A stretch of DNA of 64,000 bases from Acidobacteriaceae bacterium KBS 83. Lineage in GTDB: Bacteria; Acidobacteriota; Terriglobia; Terriglobales; Acidobacteriaceae. The stretch spans positions 868,001 to 932,000 of the forward strand of contig KB906734.1 of the NCBI GenBank assembly GCA_000381585.1. Direction: 5' to 3'. Every line of letters begins with the position of its first letter. Positions within the stretch are counted from its first letter, which is position 1. The translations under genes and the position numbers were made by a program. This document shows, piece after piece, positions 54,003 through 63,543 of the stretch. The notes below the pieces were generated by a model that ran no database searches, was not told where the DNA came from, and was given only the letters and a program-made list of their open reading frames with translations.

Positions 54003-55274
54003 ATGCATATTCAAGAGGATTCACATACAACTGGCGTCGACGGTGAAAATGCCCGTTGGCGCTTGGCTGTTGCATCCGGCATACTCGGCTGGGTTCTCGA
54101 TGCATTCGACTTCTTTGTCGTCATCTTCCTGTTCGATACGTTGGCCGATCATCTGCTGGTTCAAAAAAGGGCGATCGTGTGGACCATCTCCATCACGCTC
54201 GCGATGCGGCCGGTGGGTGCCCTTCTCTTTGGGGCGTTGGCGGATCGCTTCGGCCGCCGCAAGCCCCTGATCGTCTGTGTGCTCTATTTCTCAACCATCA
54301 CCATTTTGACCGGTTTTGCGCCGAACTTTATGTTCTTTGCAGCAATGCGGGCGCTGTATGGAATCGGCATGGGCGGCTACTGGGGCGTTGGCGCCTCGTT
54401 TGCCATGGAGAATGCGCCCCGCAACCTGCGCGGCATTCTCTCCGGCATCATGCAGGGCGGGTACCCTTTCGGTTATCTGCTGGCCGCGGTCGCCATGCAG
54501 ACCATACGGCCCTGGTTGGGATGGCGTGCCTTGTTCCTGGTTGGCTCATTGCTGGCGGTGATCATTGTCGTGCTCACTGCGCTGTCACCTGAGTCAGAAG
54601 CATGGAAGCTGCATCGAATGGGATCGGTTGGAAACATCTTCCGCGTTCTCTTTCAACACAAGCGCAGCTTCGCCTATCTTCTCCTGGTTATGGTGGTGAT
54701 GAGTTGCCTCTCACACGGCACGCAGGACCTCTATCCTGATTTTCTGAAGAGCATGGCGTGGCTAAAGGCGAAGACGATCTTGGGTCTGGACCCGCTCTTC
54801 GGTATTCCAATCCTCTACAACATCGGCGCGATTGCAGGTGCGCTCTTCTTCGGCCATCTCTCGGAGCGATTTGGACGGCGCAGGGCCCTGATAGCCGCGC
54901 TCATTGTCTCGCTATTCTCAATACCGGCATGGGCCTTCGGTGGCTCTCTGCTGGTACTTGCTCTGGGCTCCTGTTTTATGCAGACCGGCGTGCAAGGCGC
55001 CTTCGGCGTCATTCCCGCACACTTGAACGAGCTCTCGCCCGACGCGGTGCGTAGTATCTTCCCGGGATTCGCCTATCAACTGGGTGTTCTGGTGGCTTCG
55101 CCCGCGGTAGGCTTCGAATATATCCTGCGCGACCATCTCGGCTATGCCCGGGCGCTGACTGCCTTCGAGTTAGTGGTCATCCTGTCTCTCGTCATCATCT
55201 TCGCCTTGGGACCTGAAAAACGCGGTAGAAGCTTCCTCGTGAAATCCGGCCAGCACTCTCTTCAGAGTGAATGA
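54003..55274 (+). CDS. MFS transporter (AAHS/SHS-like organic-acid symporter)
   Basis: A 423-residue, 12-TM transporter. TM1 contains the family's WVLDAFDFFVVIFLFD segment, which includes the D-x-F-D acids. The loop motif A is GALADRFGRRKPLIVC, repeated in the second half as GHLSERFGRRRALIAA. TM4-5 include MRALYGIGMGGYWGVGAS, the R-x-x-x-G-x-G-x-G pattern of aromatic-acid or sialate/lactate symporters. Substrate is unknown. It is convergent with a second MFS gene. Confidence 0.85.
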   Translation: MHIQEDSHTTGVDGENARWRLAVASGILGWVLDAFDFFVVIFLFDTLADHLLVQKRAIVWTISITLAMRPVGALLFGALADRFGRRKPLIVCVLYFSTITILTGFAPNFMFFAAMRALYGIGMGGYWGVGASFAMENAPRNLRGILSGIMQGGYPFGYLLAAVAMQTIRPWLGWRALFLVGSLLAVIIVVLTALSPESEAWKLHRMGSVGNIFRVLFQHKRSFAYLLLVMVVMSCLSHGTQDLYPDFLKSMAWLKAKTILGLDPLFGIPILYNIGAIAGALFFGHLSERFGRRRALIAALIVSLFSIPAWAFGGSLLVLALGSCFMQTGVQGAFGVIPAHLNELSPDAVRSIFPGFAYQLGVLVASPAVGFEYILRDHLGYARALTAFELVVILSLVIIFALGPEKRGRSFLVKSGQHSLQSE

Positions 55275-55329
55275 ATCCGCCTCGATCCACACACACTGAC
55301 ATTACGCGCAATCCGAAAGCGAGGACGTC

Positions 55330-56604
55330 TTACGCCTCCATCAATGCTGCACGCGGTCCCAACGGGCCCTTCGCAGGTCCGAATCGGTACGGTCCCAGCA
55401 ACGGCAGCAACGCAACTGCCAGAGTGGTCGCAATCGCCGCAGCTCCGAGCCCGGCGGAGTAAGAGTGGAAGTGATCGAAGAGGGCCCCCATCATTAAGGA
55501 TCCCAGCGCACCTGCAATCATGAACGCGCCGAAGGCGTATCCATAGACCGTCGCAAAGGAGCGCAGGCCGAAGTAGCGGCTCGCCAGGTAAGCCATCATG
55601 TCCACCTCGGCGCCTATGCCGAGCCCCAGAAAAAATGCCGCCAGGAATACAGAGGATCCGGCAGGCGCCATCCACAACAAGAACAGCCCCGCGGCCGAGC
55701 ACGCGTAGAACAGCATGCCCACGCGCGGCGCAAACAGGTGGTCCATCAGCCACCCGCAGCTGATTCTGGCGACAATGACCGCAACGCCCACGACAGAACT
55801 GCCAAAAGCCGCGCGTTGGGCCGTGAATCCCCGATCCATCAGTAGCGTAGGCAGATGCAGGATGCCCGCATGCAGGCTCGCACTGGCCAACACAAACGCG
55901 CTGATCATTACCCAGAAGGCGGAGCTGTGACGTACCTCAGCCCAGGATAGGCCCGTCGTCTCCTGAGCCGCCACGCTGATATCACGTGCAGAAGTACCGC
56001 CGTCCGGCAACAGACCCAACTCCGCCGGATTGTTGCGGAGAAAGGCAAAGACCACCGGCAAGGCGATCAACAGATTCGCTCCTCCGAAGATGGCGTAGGC
56101 AGCATGCCATCCGAAACGGGCGATCAGCCATCGCGACAACAGAGGAACTACAAAGGCGCCGATGCCTACACTGAGGGCCAGCAGACCCAGCGACAGCCCT
56201 CTTCTTCGGTCGAACCAGTGCGCAACCACAACCCCGAAACCCATGGGACCCGGCAGCATCCATCCCAGTACGGCGTAGAAGATGTAAAACGACCAGATGG
56301 TATGGACCAGCCACGGCGCGGATAGCAGCACGATCGCGAAGACCGATGTCATGGAAAGCAGAATCCGGCGAGCGCCGAAACGGTCGATCAGGTTGCCAAC
56401 CACCGGAAGCCAAAGCGCTCCGACGATATTGTGCAGCGTGAATCCGAAGGAGATAGCAGCGCGCGTTGCGTGGAACTCCTGGACCAGCGCGGGAAAGAAT
56501 ACAGCGAAGGAGTAGACGGTGACGGAAGGTCCAAAGAAAACGCCCACGGCGCTCACCAGAACGATCCACCACCCGTAAAACACTCGTGGCTGCGACTCGC
56601 TCAA
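55330..56604 (-). CDS. MFS transporter (oxalate/formate-antiporter or MCT-like)
   Basis: A 424-residue, 12-TM protein beginning RVFYGWWIVLVSAVGVFFGP, the opening typical of MCT/OFA-type MFS proteins. Motif A is NLIDRFGARRILL, and WFDRRRGLSLGLL is the loop before TM5. It probably exports or exchanges an organic acid; the substrate is not determined. The gene is convergent with the MFS gene at 54003, with only 55 bp between. Confidence 0.82.
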   Translation of the reverse strand: MSESQPRVFYGWWIVLVSAVGVFFGPSVTVYSFAVFFPALVQEFHATRAAISFGFTLHNIVGALWLPVVGNLIDRFGARRILLSMTSVFAIVLLSAPWLVHTIWSFYIFYAVLGWMLPGPMGFGVVVAHWFDRRRGLSLGLLALSVGIGAFVVPLLSRWLIARFGWHAAYAIFGGANLLIALPVVFAFLRNNPAELGLLPDGGTSARDISVAAQETTGLSWAEVRHSSAFWVMISAFVLASASLHAGILHLPTLLMDRGFTAQRAAFGSSVVGVAVIVARISCGWLMDHLFAPRVGMLFYACSAAGLFLLWMAPAGSSVFLAAFFLGLGIGAEVDMMAYLASRYFGLRSFATVYGYAFGAFMIAGALGSLMMGALFDHFHSYSAGLGAAAIATTLAVALLPLLGPYRFGPAKGPLGPRAALMEA

Positions 56605-56712
56605 AACCTGCTCCAGAAGCCGGCTTGCACTTGTGGCCCGGGAGAGAATGCGGCTGTCGCTAAACCTTAGAGCATTTTCCCTGTATGTGTATACCTCGGT
56701 GTCGGCGGTCTG

Positions 56713-57228
56713 CTACTTCGCTTTCTCCAAAGCCTTGGCATCGTCCAGATGCTTTTGGAGTGTCGGCAACGCCTGCTCCGCATAGGATTTCAACGCCGCA
56801 TTCTGCGCGTTTGCTGCTTCCTTCTTGTAGACCGCGATCGCTTTCGTATGTCCGGCAATCATGTCGTGAACATAGCGGTGGTCAAACGCTGCTCCATTCA
56901 ACTTCTGAAAGGGGTCGATCATCGCTTTGTTGTGTTCTGGATCGATCGCATTCGGCATACTCAGACTCGCCTGGTGTGCGACGTCGTACAGTTGGTTGAA
57001 GTCCTTCGTGTGATCGGCGGCAAGCATCTGACCGTAGTCCTTTACCGGCTGCGCGGACGCCGCAGATCCCGCCAACTGCCCGAGGTTCGCTTCCACCATG
57101 TCGGTTTGCGCGGCGAAATCGACAAATTGCTGATCAGTCATAGCCGCGGCCTCCGCGGTCTTCTCCTTGGCCAGCATCGGCGTCGAGCAGATAGTGATGC
57201 AACAAACGGCTGAAAGAATGTGTTTCAT
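56713..57228 (-). CDS. Exported DUF4142 protein
   Basis: The start is ATG 57228, directly after a GGAGGAAG ribosome binding site. The 171 residues begin with a signal peptide (MKHILSAVCCITICSTPMLA). DUF4142 features follow: MTDQQFVDFAAQTDMVEANL, the D-x3-L-Y-D-V-A-H helix, and the helical end QALPTLQKHLDDAKALEKAK. These ferritin-like four-helix periplasmic proteins have no established role; some are linked to stress. It stands alone and is transcribed away from the cytochrome operon. Confidence 0.85.
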   Translation of the reverse strand: MKHILSAVCCITICSTPMLAKEKTAEAAAMTDQQFVDFAAQTDMVEANLGQLAGSAASAQPVKDYGQMLAADHTKDFNQLYDVAHQASLSMPNAIDPEHNKAMIDPFQKLNGAAFDHRYVHDMIAGHTKAIAVYKKEAANAQNAALKSYAEQALPTLQKHLDDAKALEKAK

Positions 57229-57339
57229 CTCTTCTTCCTCCAATCGAAAGCTATATGCCCATAGTTAGATGCCAGCTTTTTGAACCTGCCACGCGCCGGT
57301 GCAAAGGGGTTTTCATGGCAGCAGGAGCAACCGGAGCCG

Positions 57340-58965
57340 CTACTGATAGTTCCCATCCGCACTCGCCAGCACCACCGCAGAGCGGCGCGCCTCCGATTCG
57401 TAATACTGAACAAACCGCTGCGGCTCGGTTGCGCTGTATGGCGCAAGGTTGTGCGCCCATCGAAAACCAATGGGCTGATACCACAGCTCTGCGCGCACGC
57501 TGAACGGACCAGGCGCCGAGGCGGTGTTAACCACGTAGCGGGTCACGCTTCCACGATCGGTGAAATTCGGATCATCCAGTGCGTCGCCAACCACCGCAAT
57601 GTCTCTCGCGGCGGAATGCTTCTCGAAGCCGCTGGGCAGCAACCGGTTGTCCTTCAGATAGCCAACCGCGGATAGCAGTCCGGTAGTTACATTTCCGTGC
57701 GTATCTCCCAGTATGGGCTCAAAGATCTCTACCTGTTGTGGGCTGGTGATCTCCCGATAATGCGGCTCATATCGGTGTGGATCCGCATCATTCACATTGC
57801 CTGCGATCGAGCCGTCAGCATTCAGCGCGCCGGACTCGAAGATGCTTCGCCCGTCGCGGTCCTGGACCACCACATGCAGCCATGCTCTGCGCGATGGATA
57901 CGCCGTCGGTAGTTTGTGTCCGGTCAGATTCTCAACGTGAACTTCGAGTGAGAGCTTGCCGGATCGATCACCTGCATCCACCAGTGTGACCCGCGCAGAC
58001 TCCGACTTGAGAAAGTCGACAGTGTGGTTCGCCGCGGCAACCAGTTCCTGCGGCAGCGCAGCCGTGTGCAGATCGCCGCGGTAATCATTGAGCATCTGCA
58101 GCATCAGAAAATTCCCACCGACAAATTCGTGGCGGTGCATCCCTTGGCGCAGCGGCCCATAAACTGCCGTGACGGCGACCGGCTCATGAACCTCGGGCAT
58201 GTGGCACGACTGGCAGGTCTGGCGCTTCGGATAGTCGCTGTGCAGCCATTCCAGATACGGCATCTGCTCCGGAAAGGTGCCAATCGGCTCGCCCTGCGGT
58301 CCCAGAGCTTTCGTGTACAGCGTGTGGCAACTCCCGCAAAGCGCGGAGTCGCGAATATGCTCGCTGTTCTGCGGCACCATGCCGTCGGTGGAGGATTGCA
58401 TCACGCGCTGATGGCCCTTATCGATGACGAACGGGCCATACTCCGGACGCTCGTGTATGTTGTCGAGGCTTGCGAACGCGACGTTGCCGTTGAAGGACTC
58501 TGGCGTGCCCAGTCGCGTCTTCGCCATCTGGTGACAGACCGAGCAGGAGACGCCATCCGCCGCCGCCCCATCCTTGCTCGGCGGGGACGAGAGTGGCAGG
58601 TGCGAAAAGACCTGCGCCTGCCGCCCCTCCGATCGCGCAGTGAAATGCGTCAGCGGCATGTGACATGTCGAGCATTCGTTTTCGATGGCCGCCTGCGAGC
58701 CAGGATGATCAATCGACTCGCGCCGCACGCTGCCCTGCCAGTAGGGGTCGCGCGAAGAGTTCGCCATGATGCTCGCCCGCCACGCGAAGCCGATGGAGAT
58801 GTCCTCGCCCGCTTTGGTTTTCAGCCCGTTGTGACAGGCCACGCATCGATCGGACGTGCGAAATTCCGTCTTGAAGTCCTTGTCCGAAGTGCGCACCTGC
58901 GCCAACAGCGGTCCCGCCGTGAACAACGTCAGCAATAGCGCTGGGCCACACCGCAGGCGTCTCAT
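57340..58965 (-). CDS. Exported pentaheme c-type cytochrome
   Basis: The start is ATG 58965, overlapping the upstream cytochrome gene by 4 nt, and it opens a signal peptide (MRRLRCGPALLLTLFTAGPL, then LAQ). 541 residues. Five heme-attachment motifs are visible in order: CVACH, CSTCH, CSVCH, CGSCH and CQSCH, all in the first 300 residues. The C-terminal 230 residues (LEVHVENLTGHKLPTAYPSR...) form a beta-type domain without hemes. The layout resembles multiheme cytochromes that handle electrons outside the inner membrane. Its partner upstream is a monoheme cytochrome fused to a barrel. Confidence 0.88.
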   Translation of the reverse strand: MRRLRCGPALLLTLFTAGPLLAQVRTSDKDFKTEFRTSDRCVACHNGLKTKAGEDISIGFAWRASIMANSSRDPYWQGSVRRESIDHPGSQAAIENECSTCHMPLTHFTARSEGRQAQVFSHLPLSSPPSKDGAAADGVSCSVCHQMAKTRLGTPESFNGNVAFASLDNIHERPEYGPFVIDKGHQRVMQSSTDGMVPQNSEHIRDSALCGSCHTLYTKALGPQGEPIGTFPEQMPYLEWLHSDYPKRQTCQSCHMPEVHEPVAVTAVYGPLRQGMHRHEFVGGNFLMLQMLNDYRGDLHTAALPQELVAAANHTVDFLKSESARVTLVDAGDRSGKLSLEVHVENLTGHKLPTAYPSRRAWLHVVVQDRDGRSIFESGALNADGSIAGNVNDADPHRYEPHYREITSPQQVEIFEPILGDTHGNVTTGLLSAVGYLKDNRLLPSGFEKHSAARDIAVVGDALDDPNFTDRGSVTRYVVNTASAPGPFSVRAELWYQPIGFRWAHNLAPYSATEPQRFVQYYESEARRSAVVLASADGNYQ

Positions 58966-60158
58966 CTCCAGCCTTTCCACAACTTCCCGTCTGCCCAGTC
59001 CCACAGAACATAGACAACCAACTGCGGAGCGCGCCCGCGCGTATCGGTAAACGGAGTGCGCACGCCAATGTCCGCTCGAACATGTTGCCGACGGCTGATA
59101 GTCACCTGCATCTCCGGCAGCACATCCCAGTCCGTCTTCGCGCCATCCATCAGGTTCCGGTTGGCAAGGAACTCCACCATCGGGCTCCACATGCGCCCCA
59201 GCAAATGGTCCGATGCGAAGGTTTGGCCGACAGCAGTGCGATAGAAGATGGATTGCGGAGTAATGTCCGGATGCCGTGGCAGATCGGCCCCCATCTGAAA
59301 CTGAACAAATGTATTAGAGGGGAAGAGCTGATCGAAGGCCACGAAGGGTTCGAAGGTTGTCGTTCCGTTTCCAAAACCGCGCTTGCTGTCGCCCGTGGGC
59401 GGCAGAATCCCTCCCTGCAGGCTCAGGATGGAGCCGGTGCGCAGGTTGGAATACATCACCCGCTTCACCCCAAACGTGATGTCCCCAATGCCGTTTTGCC
59501 ATTGGTGATTTTGGTCCTGGTTATAGACCGGAAGATCGACTTCGAGCTGGTTCTTTACTCCGAAGCGCTGCTCATGAATGTAGTCAGTGACGAAGCCGGG
59601 CGCGCCGCTCACGTTCGCTGCAGTGGAAACGACGAACTCATCCTCCGGATAAGCCTTCTCGGTGACTAGCGCCCGTGGCAGATTCAGCTCCCCACGAGGC
59701 CAGTGTGGATTCGGGCAGAATCCACGCATGTACGCAATCACGTCATCGATATCCTGCGAAGAAAGCAATTCGCCAAACGCCGGCATGATGGTCGAGAAAC
59801 CCCGCGACGGGCCGCCGTGCACGATGACAGCCTTCCACGCCGCGTTTGGTTCCGCGGTCGTCGCGGAGCACTGCGTGAAGTCGGGAAACGTGGACGGGCG
59901 TTTGAACTCTGTGCTGGTCTGCGGAGCGCCTTTTCCCAGCTCCCCATGACAGGCGTTGCACCCCGTCTTGTAAATACGCTCTCCATTCTTCGCGTCCGCA
60001 GGTTTCGGGGACTTGAGCGTTTGGGAGCGAAGAATCAGCGTGCTCACCGACAGGCCCATGACAGTGCAAACCACAAAAGCAAATGAGGCCAGCAAAACTT
60101 GTCGGGAGGTGATTCGCGAGACGCCTCGGCTCCAGCCGAAACGGACCTTATTCCACAT
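58962..60158 (-). CDS. Monoheme cytochrome c fused to a probable outer-membrane beta-barrel
   Basis: The start is ATG 60158 (MWNKVRFGWSRGVSRITSRQ), with a TM anchor VLLASFAFVVCTVMGLSVST. About 398 residues. The cytochrome domain (about 60-150) has CNACH and a candidate axial Met in STIMPAFGE. After a short link, residues about 170-398 have the amphipathic beta strands of a porin-like barrel: QLEVDLPVYNQDQNHQWQNG, DITFGVKRVMYSNL and the terminal VRADIGVRTPFTDTRGRAPQ and VVYVLWDWADGKLWKGWR. The 4-nt overlap with the pentaheme gene points to a joint electron-transfer role at the envelope. Confidence 0.75.
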   Translation of the reverse strand: MWNKVRFGWSRGVSRITSRQVLLASFAFVVCTVMGLSVSTLILRSQTLKSPKPADAKNGERIYKTGCNACHGELGKGAPQTSTEFKRPSTFPDFTQCSATTAEPNAAWKAVIVHGGPSRGFSTIMPAFGELLSSQDIDDVIAYMRGFCPNPHWPRGELNLPRALVTEKAYPEDEFVVSTAANVSGAPGFVTDYIHEQRFGVKNQLEVDLPVYNQDQNHQWQNGIGDITFGVKRVMYSNLRTGSILSLQGGILPPTGDSKRGFGNGTTTFEPFVAFDQLFPSNTFVQFQMGADLPRHPDITPQSIFYRTAVGQTFASDHLLGRMWSPMVEFLANRNLMDGAKTDWDVLPEMQVTISRRQHVRADIGVRTPFTDTRGRAPQLVVYVLWDWADGKLWKGWR

Positions 60159-60592
60159 CAGGTCTTCGGCCTCCACATCAGCGGTCGCGGATACAAATCC
60201 TGGTTCCTTGAAGAGATGGCAGCTTGCACTTTCAACCTATACGCTCGAGCCTTAACTTTGGATGAACGTCGACCAGAAAAGGTCGACACGAATCGTTGAC
60301 TTGCGGACCAATACAGGACCATAACGGTCGCCAAAACGGCAAAGTCGGCACCGTCCAAACGTGAAAACGTCACCATGCTAGTGGCATTTCTGTGATTCCT
60401 GACATCGCAACCGGCCCTCAATTTCTCTCGACGCGAGGAGACTCTGCTCCCGCTCCTCGCCGATCCTGCGCTTCTCACTGCACGGTTCTCCCTGCACAGG
60501 AAAAGAGCGCTCACACATTCCCGCTTTGGCCACAAACGCGACCACGAAAGTCGTATTCGAATCTTGCGATCAGACTCGTACGCTCTTGAGCC
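60159..60592. other. Intergenic, 434 bp, nothing recognised
   Basis: This lies upstream of the divergent cytochrome operon and a small plus-strand gene. Frames here lack ribosome binding sites. It should contain promoters for both directions, but no clear elements stand out. Confidence 0.4.
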
Positions 60593-60799
60593 ATGGAGAC
60601 TCTCCTCAGAATTCGTGAATCGTCCCCGTCCGAGCTCTTTGCCGATCGCCTGGAGCGCGAAGCCCAAATTGCTGACGCCAACAATCCCGAGCAGGCAAAG
60701 GACTACCGCCGCCAGGCTGAAATGCTGCGCGCCATGATCGCCACCGAGAAGCTCACCACGCGCAACATGTTCGCCGACAACTTTCTCACCAACCACTGA
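60593..60799 (+). CDS. Small soluble helical protein, unknown function
   Basis: A 68-residue protein, Glu/Arg/Ala-rich (METLLRIRESSPSELFADRL, then EREAQIADANNPEQAKDYRR), probably helical throughout. Codon use fits a real acidobacterial gene. No domain is recognised, and there is no strong Shine-Dalgarno. It stands alone before the GH43 gene. Confidence 0.5.
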   Translation: METLLRIRESSPSELFADRLEREAQIADANNPEQAKDYRRQAEMLRAMIATEKLTTRNMFADNFLTNH

Positions 60800-61030
60800 G
60801 TGCTGCCTGGCGAGCCCGTACGCCGCTGAAAGCGAGCACTCTAGCGATAGCTTCATCCGTCCCGCGTTGGTGATGCGTTTCCGACGCTAAGCGATCAGTT
60901 GCACTTCTCTCATCGCAATTCGCTGTGTTAGCACCCGCGCAGCACTAGTTGGAATGGACCATTGTCGGTCCTTTTGTAAAGCGCTTACACTCGCTCCCCG
61001 GCTGGATACTTCCACCCTCCCCGGAGCCCT

Positions 61031-62863
61031 ATGCCACTCCTCCGCCTCCGCACGCGGCTCATTCCTGCCTTCGCGTGTCTCGCGCCCACGCTCGTCTTCG
61101 CGCAAACGCAAACCACCGCTGTTCCCACCAACTACAACTTCCCCCACACCTACACCAACCCGCTCACCTTGCAGCTCGCCAACGGTCAGCCCGCTGTCAG
61201 TTGTCCGGATCCCGCCTTCTATCACCAGCAGCAGCGTGGCGGCGACATCTGGTATCTCTACTGCACCGGCGATCCGCTCAATGCGCAGGACCTCGACGCC
61301 AACGGCAACCCGCGTCCGCACCTCATCACTCAGTTCCGTTCCTTCGATCTCATTCACTGGACCTACATCGGCGATGCCTTCTCGCAGACGCCCGCGTGGG
61401 TCGGAAACGCCACCGTGCAGTTCTGGGCGCCGGCCGTAAAGTTTCTCAACGGCAAGTACTACATGTACTACGTCGCCCCGAACACGCTCGCGGGCGGTGC
61501 GGCCATCGGCGTTGCGACTGCTTCCTCACCCTCCGGTCCGTGGACCGACGCCGGCGCGCCCGTAGTTCCCAATGAGCCCGCCTTCTGCTGCGCCGGCTCC
61601 CAGCGCGCCGTCATCGATCCCGACGTCATCGCCGACGACTCCGGCCAGCTCTACATCTCTTACGGCTCTTTCTTCGGCGGCATCAGCGTGCGCAAGCTTT
61701 CCGCTGATGGCCTCACCTCCGACCTGTCCTCTGAGAAGCTCATCGGCATCGACAACTTCGGCGAGGGGGGAAGCTTCTGGAAGCACGATGGCTGGTTCTA
61801 CTTCTTCTTCTCCACGTCGAACTGTTGCGATGGCCCGCTCACCGGCTACACCGTCATGGTCGGCCGCGCCCGCACGCCAATGGGCCCCTTCCTCGATAAG
61901 AACGGCATCGACCTCACCAGCTTCGCGCCCGGCGGCACCTTCTCCATTGCTGCCAACGGCAACTCCTTTGTCGGTCCCGGCGGTAACGTCGTCTTCACTG
62001 ACGACGCGGGTCAGGACTACATGCTCTACCACGCCGTCAGCGCCGTAACTCCCTACCTCGCCGGCTTCCCCGGCGTCACCACTCGGCCTGCGCTCATCGA
62101 TCCCATCGACTGGATCGATGAGTGGCCGGTGGTCCGCGGGGGCTTCGGTCCGTCGGACACTCCGCAGCCTGCACCGGCCGCGCAGCCCTGGCAATACAAC
62201 GCCTACCGCACGCGCGTGCTCCAGTCTGACCAGCCCGGCAAACTCATCAAGTCACTCTCGGACGAATTCAACTCCACCACGCTCTCCAGCCAGTGGCACT
62301 TCCTCCACCCCGGCGCGGACAACACCTATCTCCTTACTGGGTCCAGCTATCAGGTGGATACGCACGGTCCTGATGAGAACAGTTCTCCGCAGCAGGTCTC
62401 CATCCTCGCTGAGCCCGCGCCGCCCGGCGACTGGATGGTTGAGACCAAAATGACCACCAGCGTTCCTTTTGATAACAGTTGCTGTTACAACTTTGCGCAG
62501 GGTGCGCTCTTCATCTACGGCAACGACCAGAACTCCATCAAGCTCGACGTCTTTCCTAACTTCGACGTCCGCGCCACCGAGTTCGGCAAGCAGGTCGGTC
62601 CCGTCCCGGCGTCCTACCCTACGTACGATCACCAATACGTCGGCCAGGCTGGCCCCACCACCTGGCTGCGCATCGCGAAACACTCGAACGGAGCCAAGGC
62701 TGAGCTCTACACCGCCTACACCTCGACCGATGGTCAGAACTGGATCCGCGGCGGCACCTGGCAGCACGCGCTCGGCTCCGGCGCCCAGATCGGCATTGCC
62801 GCTGAAAACACCCCCGGCTTCACCATCAACTTCGACTACGTCCGCGTCTACACGCTGAAGTAG
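61031..62863 (+). CDS. Secreted GH43-family glycosidase (arabinan endo-1,5-alpha-L-arabinosidase-like)
   Basis: A 610-residue protein with a signal peptide (LIPAFACLAPTLVFAQTQ). The five-bladed propeller (about 40-370) shows CPDPAFYH with the general-base Asp, FWAPAVKFLNGKYYMYYV, VIDPDVIADDSGQLYISYGS with the pKa-tuning Asp, and GEGGSFWKHDGWFYFFFS with the acid Glu. The remaining 220 residues form a concanavalin-like beta domain (LSDEFNSTTLSSQWHFLHPG to INFDYVRVYTLK) that may bind carbohydrate. It should act on arabinan side chains of plant pectin outside the cell. The gene is followed by a strong hairpin terminator. Confidence 0.88.
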   Translation: MPLLRLRTRLIPAFACLAPTLVFAQTQTTAVPTNYNFPHTYTNPLTLQLANGQPAVSCPDPAFYHQQQRGGDIWYLYCTGDPLNAQDLDANGNPRPHLITQFRSFDLIHWTYIGDAFSQTPAWVGNATVQFWAPAVKFLNGKYYMYYVAPNTLAGGAAIGVATASSPSGPWTDAGAPVVPNEPAFCCAGSQRAVIDPDVIADDSGQLYISYGSFFGGISVRKLSADGLTSDLSSEKLIGIDNFGEGGSFWKHDGWFYFFFSTSNCCDGPLTGYTVMVGRARTPMGPFLDKNGIDLTSFAPGGTFSIAANGNSFVGPGGNVVFTDDAGQDYMLYHAVSAVTPYLAGFPGVTTRPALIDPIDWIDEWPVVRGGFGPSDTPQPAPAAQPWQYNAYRTRVLQSDQPGKLIKSLSDEFNSTTLSSQWHFLHPGADNTYLLTGSSYQVDTHGPDENSSPQQVSILAEPAPPGDWMVETKMTTSVPFDNSCCYNFAQGALFIYGNDQNSIKLDVFPNFDVRATEFGKQVGPVPASYPTYDHQYVGQAGPTTWLRIAKHSNGAKAELYTAYTSTDGQNWIRGGTWQHALGSGAQIGIAAENTPGFTINFDYVRVYTLK

Positions 62864-62879
62864 CTGACAGACTCTCCCG

Positions 62880-62908
62880 ACGGCCCGGCGCAGTCGTTGC
62901 CGGGCCGT
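62880..62908 (+). terminator. Rho-independent terminator after the GH43 gene
   Basis: ACGGCCCGGC (62880-62889) and GCCGGGCCGT (62899-62908) form a perfect 10-bp stem with a 9-nt loop, followed by TTCTTTGTC. The stop of the converging GNAT gene is 10 nt further on. Confidence 0.8.
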
Positions 62909-62917
62909 TTCTTTGTC

Positions 62918-63424
62918 TCATGACAATTGCTTTGTCATCAGGATGAAGTAGCCCGGAATCGCCATCTTTTCCACCAGCGCCGCTGCATACTCCTCGGTTC
63001 CCGTCTCCACATAACCCAACTTTCGATACACCGGCAGCAGTTGCTCCGCACGCGGGCTCACCACCCGCAGGTCCATCCAGCGGCATCCCTGCTCGCGCGC
63101 ATACTGCTCCGCCGCATGGTTCAACTCCTTTCCCAGCCCCGCGCCCTGCCGCGCTGGCACAATCGACAGCAGCCCCAGGTAGGCGCGCTCCTCGCGTGGT
63201 TCCACATACACGCAGCCCGCCAGTGCCTCATCCTCTTCCTTCACCAGAAACGTCCCGCGCTCCCACAGCTCTTCAAATTCGCCATCGCCCTGCAGCCGGT
63301 CTCCGCCGCCCTTCTTCAGAAAGCGCTCCACATCAAACGCCGCGTTCACCAGCTGCCGAATTCCCTCGCGATCGGTGCCCGTGGCCACCCGAATCGTTCC
63401 TTCACCAACGCGCATCTCGTTCAT
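62918..63424 (-). CDS. GNAT-family acetyltransferase
   Basis: About 168 residues from ATG 63424; starts at 63445 or 63415 are also possible. The core has TIRVATGTDREGIRQLVNAA at the start and the acetyl-CoA loop SIVPARQGAGLGKELNHAAE (R/Q-x-x-G-x-G/A pattern). Further on are WMDLRVVSPRAEQLLPVYRK and LGYVETGTEE. It transfers an acetyl group from acetyl-CoA to an unknown amine; no neighbour helps define the substrate. Confidence 0.85.
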   Translation of the reverse strand: MNEMRVGEGTIRVATGTDREGIRQLVNAAFDVERFLKKGGGDRLQGDGEFEELWERGTFLVKEEDEALAGCVYVEPREERAYLGLLSIVPARQGAGLGKELNHAAEQYAREQGCRWMDLRVVSPRAEQLLPVYRKLGYVETGTEEYAAALVEKMAIPGYFILMTKQLS

Positions 63425-63543
63425 ACTCCATAGATTCTCCAACATCACGCATGGCTTGTGTAACTTCTGTCGCGCCGAGCCGTCCCATTCATACCGGAGC
63501 ATCCGATGCTTTCAGCGCCGCGTACTTCAGGTGAGGATCCTTC

